Assembly (NCBI GenBank): GCA_905214225.1
Contig: CAJMLL010000049.1
Coordinates: 1 to 18,696, forward strand
Direction of reading: 5' to 3'
Length of the DNA: 18,696 nucleotides
Source of the DNA: an uncultured bacterium
GTDB lineage: Bacteria > Bacillota > Clostridia > Peptostreptococcales > Anaerovoracaceae
Below the pieces are notes generated by a model. The model saw only the letters and a list, made by a program, of their open reading frames with translations. It had not been told where the DNA came from and did not search any database. This document shows positions 6,558 to 12,832 of this stretch, in pieces. The position numbers and the translations under genes were made by a program. How positions within the stretch are numbered: the stretch's first letter is position 1; each line of letters begins with the position of its first letter.

Positions 6558-6827
6558 ATGACACATACATACAGAACCATGGGAACATGTTCCACACAGA
6601 TTGATTTCGATCTGGAAGGCGACCGCGTATATAACGTGCAGTACACAGGCGGATGCAACGGAAATCTTCAGGCTGTCGGCCGTCTGGTTGACGGAATGAC
6701 CGTGGACCAGATTGAAGACAAACTGAAAGGAATCCACTGCGGATTCAAGCAGACATCCTGTGGAGACCAACTTGCCATCGCCGTACGTCAGGCTTACGAA
6801 CAGGAACAAAAGAAGGCAAATGCCTGA
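6558..6827 (+). CDS. TSCPD domain-containing small protein (TIGR03905-like)
   Basis: This is an 89-residue protein made up almost entirely of a TSCPD domain, the module also found at the C-terminus of some class II (B12-dependent) ribonucleotide reductases. Visible marks are GTCS near the start (C11), TGGCNGNLQ (C33), IHCG (C61) and the name-giving TSCGDQLA (C68), so four conserved cysteines are in place. Their arrangement suggests a metal or zinc-ribbon-like site. AAGGAGAGGG lies about 6 bases before the start. The gene is first in an operon; ohrR follows after 38 bp. The family's function is not established, and its pairing here with a peroxide sensor suggests a role in thiol or nucleotide redox chemistry, which is inference. 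Confidence 0.88.
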   Translation: MTHTYRTMGTCSTQIDFDLEGDRVYNVQYTGGCNGNLQAVGRLVDGMTVDQIEDKLKGIHCGFKQTSCGDQLAIAVRQAYEQEQKKANA

Positions 6828-6865
6828 TTCCATTCCCGGACAGAATACCAACGGAGGTTACCATT

Positions 6866-7360
6866 ATGGCTGATAAACATACACACGCACCACTGGCCAA
6901 ACCGGTCCACACCGGCTCCAAATACGACTGCCTGCGTCTGGGCAACCAGCTCTGCTTTCCGCTCTACGCATGCTCCAAGGAGATCATCCGCCGCTATAAG
7001 CCGCTTCTGGATAAACTGGACCTCACTTATACCCAGTACATCACCATGATGGTTCTCTGGGAGCACGAGTCCATGACCGTAAAAGAGCTTGGCGAATACC
7101 TGTACCTGGACTCCGGCACCCTGACTCCGGTCCTCAAGAAACTGGAATCCAAGGGCTGCCTGACCCGCCGCCGCAGCAAGGAAGACGAACGCAGTCTGAT
7201 CGTCACCATCACCGACAAAGGGCGGAAACTGCAAGACGATGCCCTGAGCGTTCCGGGCCACATCCTGGAATGCGTCGATCTGCCGGAAGAAGACGCGAGA
7301 CGGCTGTACTCCCTGCTTTACGAAGTGCTGAACAGCTTCCGGGAAGAAGTTAATAAATAA
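6866..7360 (+). CDS. ohrR: MarR-family organic peroxide sensor OhrR
   Basis: This is a 164-residue winged-helix repressor that follows the Bacillus subtilis OhrR sequence closely in several blocks: NQLCFPLYACSKEIIRRYKP, LDKLDLTYTQY, LYLDSGTLTPVLKKLE and the wing RRRSKEDERS. C30, in the NQLCF motif, is the equivalent of the peroxidatic cysteine that organic hydroperoxides oxidise. C22 and C36 could act as resolving cysteines, making a 2-Cys type possible. The first 20 residues (His/Lys-rich) are longer than in Bacillus. GGAGGT sits 6 bases before the start. It follows the TSCPD gene by 38 bp and ends in an intrinsic terminator. OhrR normally represses the peroxidase gene ohrA, but no ohrA is in the window, so the target here may be its own operon. 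Confidence 0.9.
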   Translation: MADKHTHAPLAKPVHTGSKYDCLRLGNQLCFPLYACSKEIIRRYKPLLDKLDLTYTQYITMMVLWEHESMTVKELGEYLYLDSGTLTPVLKKLESKGCLTRRRSKEDERSLIVTITDKGRKLQDDALSVPGHILECVDLPEEDARRLYSLLYEVLNSFREEVNK

Positions 7361-7417
7361 GGGAAACAAGCAGATAAAAAACAATGCAGACAAAGCAGCA
7401 GATAAAGCAGAATGAGG

Positions 7418-7447
7418 CTGGGGTATACTGTGTACCCCGGTTTTTTT
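7418..7447 (+). terminator. Intrinsic terminator of the TSCPD - ohrR operon
   Basis: GGGGTA (7420-7425) and TACCCC (7433-7438), extended by two outer pairs, are followed by TTTTTTT (7441-7447). The loop side carries GTATACTGTGTAC, a variant of the palindromic motif seen elsewhere in the window. Confidence 0.85.
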
Positions 7448-7503
7448 GATGGTCAGATGATCTATTATTGCCGTGATACAATAATTGATTCCAGAAAACA
7501 GGA

Positions 7504-7537
7504 CAGAGTGCGTGTATACTGTATACGATATGCTCTG
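7504..7537. repeat. Palindromic element with GTATACTGTATAC core
   Basis: CAGAG (7504-7508) and CTCTG (7533-7537) close a long imperfect hairpin whose centre is the perfect odd palindrome GTATACTGTATAC (7514-7526). The 17-mer GCGTGTATACTGTATAC at 7510-7526 recurs with two changes at 15308 and one change at 17474. Both this copy and the 15308 copy are followed by CTGCTGCC. Confidence 0.75.
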
Positions 7538-7578
7538 CTGCCTTCTTTTCTTCGGATAGCCGCCTCATTTCAACAGTG

Positions 7579-7606
7579 ATCCGAAATCAATTCCTGTATT
7601 TCGGAT
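7579..7606. repeat. Perfect inverted repeat
   Basis: ATCCGAAAT (7579-7587) and ATTTCGGAT (7598-7606) pair perfectly over 9 bp. The arms share the TCCGAAAT/ATTTCGGA theme with the larger inverted repeat just downstream (7623-7663). Confidence 0.6.
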
Positions 7607-7622
7607 GAACAGCTGAAACGAC

Positions 7623-7675
7623 CGGATTTCCGAACTTTTCAACTGGGTACTGTCGGAAATCCGTCCGATTTTTTT
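7623..7675 (+). terminator. Inverted repeat with T-tract, terminator-like
   Basis: CGGATTTCCGA (7623-7633) and TCGGAAATCCG (7653-7663) pair perfectly over 11 bp, and TTTTTTT follows at 7669-7675 after a 5-base gap. No gene is seen between the ohrR terminator and this point, so its client transcript is unclear. CAACTGGGT occurs in its loop and again at 7679-7687. Confidence 0.5.
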
Positions 7676-7776
7676 CACAACTGGGTTAAGCCTGGAATGT
7701 AACTGGCGCATCGTCATTTCTGCATCAGCGGTTCCGCCATCCGGGCCAGGCGCGGTCAGCTGCCTGGCGCAGTCAG

Positions 7777-8175
7777 TTATCTTGTCAGCAGCTTGGCATC
7801 GGCCTTTTCCTGGAAACGGGCGTCATCGATGATGAAGCGCTCGTGCTCGCCTTCACCGATCAGGCCGGCCTCATCGTAGGCTTCAACGTGGAAGGTCAGT
7901 TTTCTGCGGTCTATGGCGATCAGCTCGGAAGTGCAGTGAACGCGGAGACCAACTGGGGTGGATGCCACGTGTTTGATGTTCATCATGGTTCCGACGGTTC
8001 CCTGTCCCTCTTCAAGACAGTCCGCAACAGAACGGTATGCGGTTTTTTCCATCAGCGCGATCATGGCCGGTGTTGCGAAAACGTTCAGTTCTCCGCTTCC
8101 CATTGCCTTTGCCGTCTTGTCTGCTGTTACTACACCCTTCTGTTCTCCTTTAATTCCTACTTTCAGTTCTTTCAT
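7777..8175 (-). CDS. Hotdog-fold thioesterase, fluoroacetyl-CoA thioesterase (FlK)-like
   Basis: This is a 132-residue cytoplasmic hotdog-fold protein that hydrolyses acyl-CoA thioesters. The segment FATPAMIALMEKTAY followed by GTVGTMMNIKHVASTPVG is diagnostic of the FlK-like subfamily. T35, E43 and H69 fall at the spacing of the FlK catalytic triad T42, E50 and H76 (constant offset of 7). The second half has the usual RVHCTSELIAIDRRKLTFHVEAYD strands. GGAG lies 8 bases before the ATG at 8175; a GTG one codon earlier (8178) is possible. Most non-Streptomyces members probably do not see fluoroacetate but clear other small or stalled acyl-CoAs. It stands alone, with no neighbouring CoA gene to suggest a substrate. 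Confidence 0.85.
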   Translation of the reverse strand: MKELKVGIKGEQKGVVTADKTAKAMGSGELNVFATPAMIALMEKTAYRSVADCLEEGQGTVGTMMNIKHVASTPVGLRVHCTSELIAIDRRKLTFHVEAYDEAGLIGEGEHERFIIDDARFQEKADAKLLTR

Positions 8176-8393
8176 CACCCGTTCTCCTTCCCTGTACTCC
8201 GAAAACTCTTCTATATCTGCAGCATCCGCGCTGCAGCCGGATCATCCCGGTAATTCTGTCAGTATTATTTTAAACAATGCAGCTGTTTCCCGCAAGACCC
8301 CGGCACATGTCATAATTTTTTCCCATGTTTTCTCTCATGAATTGGACACGATCATTATTCCATCTCAGATAACCTGAAATTCCCTAAATATCA

Positions 8394-8450
8394 TTGGTAA
8401 ACATTGCGATAATAGAATCTTTTTACCAAGACAAAAATTATTTTGGTAAT
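8394..8450. promoter_or_regulatory. Cluster of TTGGTAA sites
   Basis: TTGGTAAA at 8394-8401, its inverse TTTACCAA at 8422-8429, and TTTGGTAA at 8442-8449 lie within 57 bp. Further copies are at 8694-8701 and (as TTGGTA) 8745-8750. They could be binding sites for one protein, or chance in AT-rich DNA. Confidence 0.3.
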
Positions 8451-8888
8451 ATGGACTGATAATTGCATTTCTTACCTAAATTATGTACAGTATTAAATAC
8501 ACTTCTGCTGTCCATTCGACAAATTTTATAATTACAAGAGAATACGTATAAGCTTCCAGCATGCAGCCGTTAAAAATTTAGAATAATACTGGTTACCTTC
8601 TTATATTTCAGAATATTTTTTTACTTAATCGAGAATATATTGCTGAAACTGCTCATTCAAGCTATCTGACCAACCTATATAGGTAATAGGGATTTGGTAA
8701 AAACATACAATTTCACCTGATCTTACAAAATATATACTGCATACTTGGTAGAATTTGCTTTTCCACTTAACTTATACAAAACTATCTGGAAATAAATTCC
8801 AGTTCACGGAAATATTTACTTTTTACTGCTGCATAAACGATGAATATAAGCGAATGAAGTCGATGATGTGGAAATCACAGCAGTTTTC

Positions 8889-8903
8889 GTACACAGTATA
8901 CCC
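8889..8903 (-). repeat. GGGTATACTGTGTAC motif copy
   Basis: Read on the minus strand, this 15-mer is identical to 7421-7435 in the ohrR terminator and related to the GTATACTGTATAC palindromes at 7514 and 17478. Confidence 0.6.
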
Positions 8904-8960
8904 AGATCTCCGTCATCTGCCTGCGGCGCCGGCTCTTCCACTACCTGCCCTCACATTTGA

Positions 8961-9091
8961 CCTGCCACATCTCATCCGGCCTGCCATATCTCGTCCGTCT
9001 GCCATATCTCATCCGGCCTGCCATATCTCGTCCGTCTGCCATATCTCGTCCGGCCTGCCACATCTCATCCGGCCTGCCATATCTCACCCGT
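8961..9091. repeat. Minisatellite of seven 18-19 bp units
   Basis: Seven head-to-tail units of consensus CCTGCCATATCTCRTCCGK start at 8961, 8980, 8999, 9017, 9036, 9054 and 9073. Units 3 and 5 lack the first C (18 bp), and units 1 and 6 read CACATCTC. The alternation of unit types suggests a 37-bp higher-order period. There are no spacers, so it is not a CRISPR array. Both strands can be read as low-complexity peptides, but no gene is supported. Confidence 0.9.
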
Positions 9092-9128
9092 TCAGCTTTT
9101 ATATGCACATGTCAGACTGCTGACCGCA

Positions 9129-9178
9129 CAAAAACAAGCCCGCTGCCCCAGATCAATATTTATGACCTGACGCAGCGG
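9129..9178 (-). terminator. Candidate terminator downstream of trxB
   Basis: CCGCTGC (9140-9146) and GCAGCGG (9172-9178) pair, with additional inner pairing. On the minus strand the hairpin is followed by GCTTGTTTTTG. It lies beyond the trxB remnant at 9271-9385 and would end trxB read-through transcripts. Confidence 0.55.
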
Positions 9179-9270
9179 CCCTTTCCCGCCAGAAATCCTG
9201 CATTTACAGAAAATCTGCACCGATACTCCTTATATCATTTTTTCACTCCGGTCGGTCCATCTTCCAGCCG

Positions 9271-9385
9271 CAAGTGCCGCAGCAGCTTCGGCGCCTTCAA
9301 CAGCGAATCAGCGGGCGTTCCTGGTCCAGCAGTCTTCAATCGTGAAGATGCCGGTGTGACTGATCAGGCGGCCTTCGCCAGGTAC
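9271..9385 (-). pseudogene. Degenerate duplicate of the 3' end of trxB
   Basis: The minus strand here translates as GEGRLISHTGIFTIEDC, WTRNAR, stop, then FAVEGAEAAAALAAG. It clearly follows the trxB C-terminus GEDCLTGHSGIFTAGDC, RTKNVR, QLTTAAADGAVAALAASG. One in-frame TGA, one missing codon and many substitutions show that it is not functional. It lies in tandem, 33 bp downstream of the intact trxB stop codon, so it looks like the remnant of a second, mostly deleted trxB copy or of a partial tandem duplication. Confidence 0.8.
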
Positions 9386-9418
9386 CCTGCTAAACTGGCT
9401 TCTCACCACTTCCTTCCG

Positions 9419-10333
9419 CTAATCAATCTCTCCGCTTGCCGCAAGTGCTGCGACAGCGCCGTCTGCGGCGGCGGTGGTCAGCTGGCGCACATTCTTGGTC
9501 CGGCAGTCGCCGGCAGTGAAAATGCCGGAATGTCCGGTCAGGCAGTCTTCACCGGCCTGTACGTAGCCCTTCTGGTCGAGCTTGACAACATTGGAGAACT
9601 CCTCATTTTCCGGCATCTGGCCGATGGCGACGAAGAGGGCGCTGACTGGAATCTCACGCTTTTCTCCGGTTTTTGTGTCGGTGACTTCAACGGCTTCCAG
9701 CTTCGGATCGCCGATCAGCTTTGTGAGATTGGAATTCAGAACGAACTCAACATTGTCCAGTGCTGCCAGTTTTTCGACATCGGCTTTGTCGCCTCTGAAC
9801 TGGTCTCTTCTATGAATGATGTAGACCTTGCTGCAGATCTGCGCCAGGAACATGGCGTCGCCCAGGGCGGTGTTTCCGCCGCCGTTGACCGCTACGTCCT
9901 TCCCTCTGAAGAACATGCCGTCGCAGGTTGCGCAGTAAGATACGCCGGCACCCGTCAGCTCTTTTTCGCGGTCCAGGCCCAGCGGACGGTTCTTTGCACC
10001 CGTTGCGATAATGACCGTTTTTCCGTCATAGATGTTTCCCGCCTCCGTGTGGACGTGCTTGATGTCTCCGTCCTCTTCAACGGAAACTGCTTTCTCCATG
10101 ATCATCTGTGCGCCGAGATCAGCCGCCTGCTCGTACAGCCCCTGCGCGAACTCGGCTCCCGACGTTTTCTTGATGCCCGGATAGTTTTCAATTTCCGGGG
10201 TATTGATGATCTGTCCGCCGTACATATTCGCTTCTAGCATCAGCGTCTTTCTTCCCGCGCGCTGTCCGTAAATCGCAGCCGTCATTCCCGCAGGACCGGC
10301 ACCGATGATGATAATATCCCAAACTTCTGCCAT
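9419..10333 (-). CDS. trxB: Thioredoxin reductase (NADPH, flavoprotein)
   Basis: This is a 304-residue cytoplasmic flavoenzyme that passes electrons from NADPH to thioredoxin. The FAD-binding GAGPAG is at 11-16, and the redox pair CATC (C134, C137) sits in the usual SYCATCDGMFF context. The NADPH domain has GGGNTALGDA (151-160; GGGNSAxEEA is more usual) and HRRDQFR (174-180). The C-terminal FAD contact is GIFTAGDCRTKNVRQLTTA. I chose the start at 10333 because GGGAGG lies 6 bases before it and the FAD fold begins within a few residues; a longer frame from 10360 has no such site. It lies downstream of trxA, behind a terminator-like hairpin, so it is probably expressed by read-through. Its 3' end has a decayed tandem copy at 9271-9385. 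Confidence 0.95.
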   Translation of the reverse strand: MAEVWDIIIIGAGPAGMTAAIYGQRAGRKTLMLEANMYGGQIINTPEIENYPGIKKTSGAEFAQGLYEQAADLGAQMIMEKAVSVEEDGDIKHVHTEAGNIYDGKTVIIATGAKNRPLGLDREKELTGAGVSYCATCDGMFFRGKDVAVNGGGNTALGDAMFLAQICSKVYIIHRRDQFRGDKADVEKLAALDNVEFVLNSNLTKLIGDPKLEAVEVTDTKTGEKREIPVSALFVAIGQMPENEEFSNVVKLDQKGYVQAGEDCLTGHSGIFTAGDCRTKNVRQLTTAAADGAVAALAASGEID

Positions 10334-10375
10334 AACAACCTCCCAGTGGCTTCTTGCCATTTTATCTTTTGTCCG

Positions 10376-10410
10376 ATATAAAAATGCCGCCGCCCTTACC
10401 GGAGCGGCGG
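10376..10410 (-). terminator. Hairpin with T-tract between trxA and trxB
   Basis: CCGCCGC (10387-10393) and GCGGCGG (10404-10410) form a GC-only 7-bp stem with a 10-nt loop, followed on the minus strand by CATTTTTATA. It would partly terminate transcription after trxA, making thioredoxin more abundant than its reductase. Confidence 0.7.
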
Positions 10411-10427
10411 TCTGTATATTTCTGTGA

Positions 10428-10742
10428 TTACTCGCCCTTTACGAACTTTTCAACCTGCGGCTTAGGAATTACGCCGACAGAACGGCCTGTTTCCTGTCCG
10501 TCGACAAAACGTACCAGGCAAGGAATGGAAGCGACGTTGTACTTGATGGCAACCGGCTCACTCTCATCGACATTCACCTTTACGACCTTGACATCCGGAA
10601 CTTCGTCTGCGACCTGGTCAACGACCGGTGAAAGCATCTTGCACGGTCCGCACCAGGATGCCCAGAAGTCAACAACTACCGGCTTGTCGCTCTTCAGTAC
10701 TTCATCTTCAAAGTTTTCCCATGTTACATTAACTGCTGCCAT
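10428..10742 (-). CDS. trxA: Thioredoxin
   Basis: This is a 104-residue thiol-disulfide carrier of the cytoplasm. The classic active site WASWCGPCKM has C31 and C34, preceded by PVVVDFWA and followed by the conserved buried aspartate strand and the cis-proline loop YNVASIPCLV (threonine before the cis-proline is replaced by isoleucine). A third cysteine, next to the cis-proline, is a mild oddity. GGAGGT precedes the start by 6 bases. It is followed by a hairpin terminator and then trxB, its electron donor. Upstream lies an AT-rich inverted repeat (10847-10863) shared in part with the ohrR operon, hinting at common redox control. Confidence 0.95.
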   Translation of the reverse strand: MAAVNVTWENFEDEVLKSDKPVVVDFWASWCGPCKMLSPVVDQVADEVPDVKVVKVNVDESEPVAIKYNVASIPCLVRFVDGQETGRSVGVIPKPQVEKFVKGE

Positions 10743-10846
10743 ATTTTTACCTCCTGCACTTCTTCAAAAGCGCATATATTCAACATCAAGTGTTTGATCA
10801 TCATTGATTCTGAAATTCTTATACCCGCCATTCCCGGCTCTAACCA

Positions 10847-10872
10847 TGTAAATTAATTTTACACAATTAATT
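10847..10872. promoter_or_regulatory. AT-rich inverted repeat upstream of trxA
   Basis: TGTAAA (10847-10852) and TTTACA (10858-10863) form an inverted repeat about 105 bp upstream of the trxA start. The stretch 10850-10872 matches 6391-6413 ahead of the TSCPD - ohrR operon at 20 of 23 bases and includes ACAATTAA, a word also found in known OhrR operators. Binding is inferred only. Confidence 0.4.
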
Positions 10873-10896
10873 TTCTCAATCGCTGGCAGGTCATGG

Positions 10897-10929
10897 ACAA
10901 AACAAAGCCCGGCAAGGCGGAAAGGGCCT
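10897..10929 (-). terminator. Candidate terminator of the M20D gene
   Basis: AAGCCC (10905-10910) pairs with GGGCCT (10924-10929) with one G-U pair, and on the minus strand the stem runs into TTTGTTTTG. It lies about 35-65 bp past the M20D stop codon and separates that operon from trxA. Confidence 0.5.
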
Positions 10930-10963
10930 GCGTCCGCGCGGCTCTGCGCCATTTCCCGTGTGC

Positions 10964-12157
10964 CTATTTATATGCTTCCAGCGCAGCGAACACATAGCGC
11001 AGCATGAATTCTTCGCCGTAGAGCAGGGTCCGGTCGTCCACCAGCATTTTCTCAGTATGAAGCGGATGGTAGTCTCCGTTGACGGCGCCGCCGATTCGGA
11101 TGAAGACGCCCGGGATGTCCCTCTGATAGAAGGAAAAATCCTCACCGCTCATGTAAGGACGGATCATTTTCACCTTGTCGGCACCGAAGGCATTGCTAAT
11201 GACATCGATGGCCAGGTCGGTCGCTTTCTTGTCGTTATCGACGGCTACGCCCGGACCCCAGGTATCGACGTCCAGGGATGCGCCGTAGGCTTCCGACATA
11301 CGCTCCGGCAGGGTATTTACGACCTCTTTCATGACATCGAAGTCACGGATATCGAGGGTCCGGAAATTGAACATCATGGATGCTTCATAAGGAACCTCTC
11401 CGTCTCTGGCTTTTGTATGCACCTGCGTCGGAACCATGACAACCGGATGACTTTCCGGAATCCGGAGGGCAATTTCTTCCGTCACCGAAGACAGAATCCG
11501 GCTCGCCGCAACCAGGGCGTTTTTTGCCTCTTCCGGCTTTCTGACGCTGCCGCCCTGAGTTTTCACGGTCATGACGGCACCGGCGCCGATGGTGCTCATG
11601 ATTCCGTAGTTCATGTTGAAGGTTCCCAGGTCTGCCGTCTGGATGACGTGAAGGCCCGCAATGCACTGCACGTCGCTCAGAACGCCGCTGTCCATGATTT
11701 CCTTGGCACCGGTGGCATTTTCCTCAGCCTTCTGGAAAATGATCTTCACTGTACCGTGAATTTTCGGCTTCATTTCATGCAGGATCTTGGCCGCGGTCAG
11801 AACATAGGTCGTGTGGCAGTCGTGGCCGCAGGCATGCATGACACCTGGATTCTGAGAGGCATACAACACGCCGGTTTTCTCTTCAATCGGAAGGGCGTCG
11901 ATGTCTCCCCGCAGCGCCACGACAGGGCCCGGAAAGGCGCCTTCAATCGTTGCGACGGTGCTGGTTTCCGCAATCACCTCATAGGGAATTTCCCAGAGGT
12001 CCAGGAAGCCTCTGATGTATGCGGCCGTCTCGTATTCCTGTCCGCTGAGCTCCGGATGGCGGTGCAGGTGACGCCGGGTCTCAAGCATAAACGGGTAATT
12101 ATCTTCCGTAATCTTGTGGAAATCAATTCCGGCTGGGTTCAGCTTTTTCCGGTCCAT
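10964..12157 (-). CDS. M20D-family metallo-amidohydrolase with degenerate lid histidine
   Basis: This is a 397-residue zinc-dependent hydrolase of the N-acyl-amino-acid / IAA-amino-acid / hippurate hydrolase group. The catalytic domain shows RRHLHRHPELSGQEYETA near the start, LRGDIDALPIEE (82-93), HACGHDCH (C110, H112), the catalytic pair E145-E146 in FQKAEEN, H170, and a closing MSGEDFSFYQRDIPG with YHPLHTEK (H364, H367). The lid domain (about 180-295) is odd. Where relatives have GKGGH, with a histidine that reaches into the partner's active site, this protein reads TQGGSVRKP (S204), and the following DPI is NAL. The start overlaps the stop of the preceding lid-only ORF as TAATG, with AAGGAGG upstream inside that ORF, so translation is coupled. 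Substrate unknown. Confidence 0.9.
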   Translation of the reverse strand: MDRKKLNPAGIDFHKITEDNYPFMLETRRHLHRHPELSGQEYETAAYIRGFLDLWEIPYEVIAETSTVATIEGAFPGPVVALRGDIDALPIEEKTGVLYASQNPGVMHACGHDCHTTYVLTAAKILHEMKPKIHGTVKIIFQKAEENATGAKEIMDSGVLSDVQCIAGLHVIQTADLGTFNMNYGIMSTIGAGAVMTVKTQGGSVRKPEEAKNALVAASRILSSVTEEIALRIPESHPVVMVPTQVHTKARDGEVPYEASMMFNFRTLDIRDFDVMKEVVNTLPERMSEAYGASLDVDTWGPGVAVDNDKKATDLAIDVISNAFGADKVKMIRPYMSGEDFSFYQRDIPGVFIRIGGAVNGDYHPLHTEKMLVDDRTLLYGEEFMLRYVFAALEAYK

Positions 12158-12741
12158 TATTTCCTGCCTCCTTCCTTCTCTTCATCGGCTGCCAGGTCGG
12201 CGCCTTCTTCCGGCGTCTCCGGCGCAGTCTCTTCGATTCCGAGCCTGCCGCGGACGGCCGCGCGGTGCTCTTCTATTCTTGCTTCTCTCTTTTTTGCCGC
12301 ACGCTGGGTTACCCCTTCCAGATCGATCCTGTGGAAGGTAATTCTGTATTTTACCTTATAGGCCAGCTCTGCGGCCTGCAGAGATTCTTTCATGATCGCC
12401 TGCAGATGGCGGTAGGCCTCCTCGCCGCGGCACTCTCCGTAATAGACCAGCAAGGCCTCGTCCGGAATGACGTTATGGCGGGAACCGCTGTCCATTTCCA
12501 CCGGCAGCAGCACGACGTCGTCAAAACTGTCGAACTCGAACCAGAGCTTGTCCATCAGGATCTGCATCAGCTCGTTTCCCGCGATAATCGGGTTGTGCGT
12601 CCGGAAAGGCACAGAACTGTGGCCGCCCTTTCCCATCAGCTGAATCTTCGCCCGGAAGCGGATGTTTCTCTGCTGCACCTTCCTTTTCCAGATCTGCCTC
12701 ATGGAGTTTCCCGTACTCCCAAATAATCGGTCCGTCTTCAT
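12157..12741 (-). CDS. Stand-alone M20 peptidase lid (dimerisation) domain with charged tail
   Basis: This is a 194-residue protein. Residues about 28-140 match the lid domain of M20 amidohydrolases: FRAKIQLMGKGGHSSVP with the conserved histidine H41, then HNPIIAGNELMQIL, then SGSRHNVIPDEALLVYYGE. Both halves of the catalytic domain, including all metal ligands, are missing. Instead there is a short basic N-terminus and an Arg/Glu-rich tail (about 141-194). The start at 12741 (or ATG at 12744) is chosen for the AAGGGG just upstream. The stop codon overlaps the M20D start by one base. It could be the remnant of a paralogue that lost its catalytic part, but the open frame and retained coupling also allow a partner subunit that supplies the histidine missing in the neighbouring enzyme. 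That role is inference. Confidence 0.75.
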   Translation of the reverse strand: MKTDRLFGSTGNSMRQIWKRKVQQRNIRFRAKIQLMGKGGHSSVPFRTHNPIIAGNELMQILMDKLWFEFDSFDDVVLLPVEMDSGSRHNVIPDEALLVYYGECRGEEAYRHLQAIMKESLQAAELAYKVKYRITFHRIDLEGVTQRAAKKREARIEEHRAAVRGRLGIEETAPETPEEGADLAADEEKEGGRK

Positions 12742-12832
12742 CATTTTCCCCTTATCTGTCCCCAAAAGTAACTTATCTCACGTTTTTTCGTATCTTTACC
12801 CCGTTTTACGCGCAGATACGCGGATTTTCCTC

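Larger units (their letters stand above)
8260..8950. other. AT-rich intergenic tract without a recognised gene
   Basis: The tract is visibly more AT-rich than its surroundings and no reading frame in it has a convincing start or family. It contains repeated TTGGTAA-type sites (listed separately), a variant ATATACTGCATAC at 8732-8744, and the palindrome at 8889-8903. It may be a decayed or acquired segment, or a large regulatory region of unknown use. Confidence 0.5.

Noticed and set aside
6434..6658. Minus-strand frame ending in a protein-like EAADVLKGAGAGLSNYYVY in the TSCPD leader
   Set aside because: Most of it is antisense to the TSCPD gene and it has no ribosome binding site; the similarity to a real C-terminus cannot be supported.
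7350..7568. 72-codon minus-strand frame with a hydrophobic end, downstream of ohrR
   Set aside because: It runs through the ohrR terminator and a palindromic repeat, with no ribosome binding site or family match.
8961..9091. CRISPR array
   Set aside because: The 18-19 bp units are directly abutting, with no spacers, and no cas gene is present.
8957..10237. Long open frame (426 codons) on the plus strand across the minisatellite and opposite trxB
   Set aside because: It begins inside a tandem repeat and continues as the antisense of trxB; the peptide is repetitive, then shadow sequence.
10958..12361. Long open frame (467 codons) on the plus strand opposite the M20D gene
   Set aside because: It mirrors the codon pattern of two well-supported minus-strand genes, has no ribosome binding site and shows no recognisable family.
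12766..12832. Terminator between SulP and the lid-only ORF (CGTATCT/AGATACG)
   Set aside because: On the coding strand the stem is followed by a run of A, not T, so read-through from SulP into the lid ORF remains possible.
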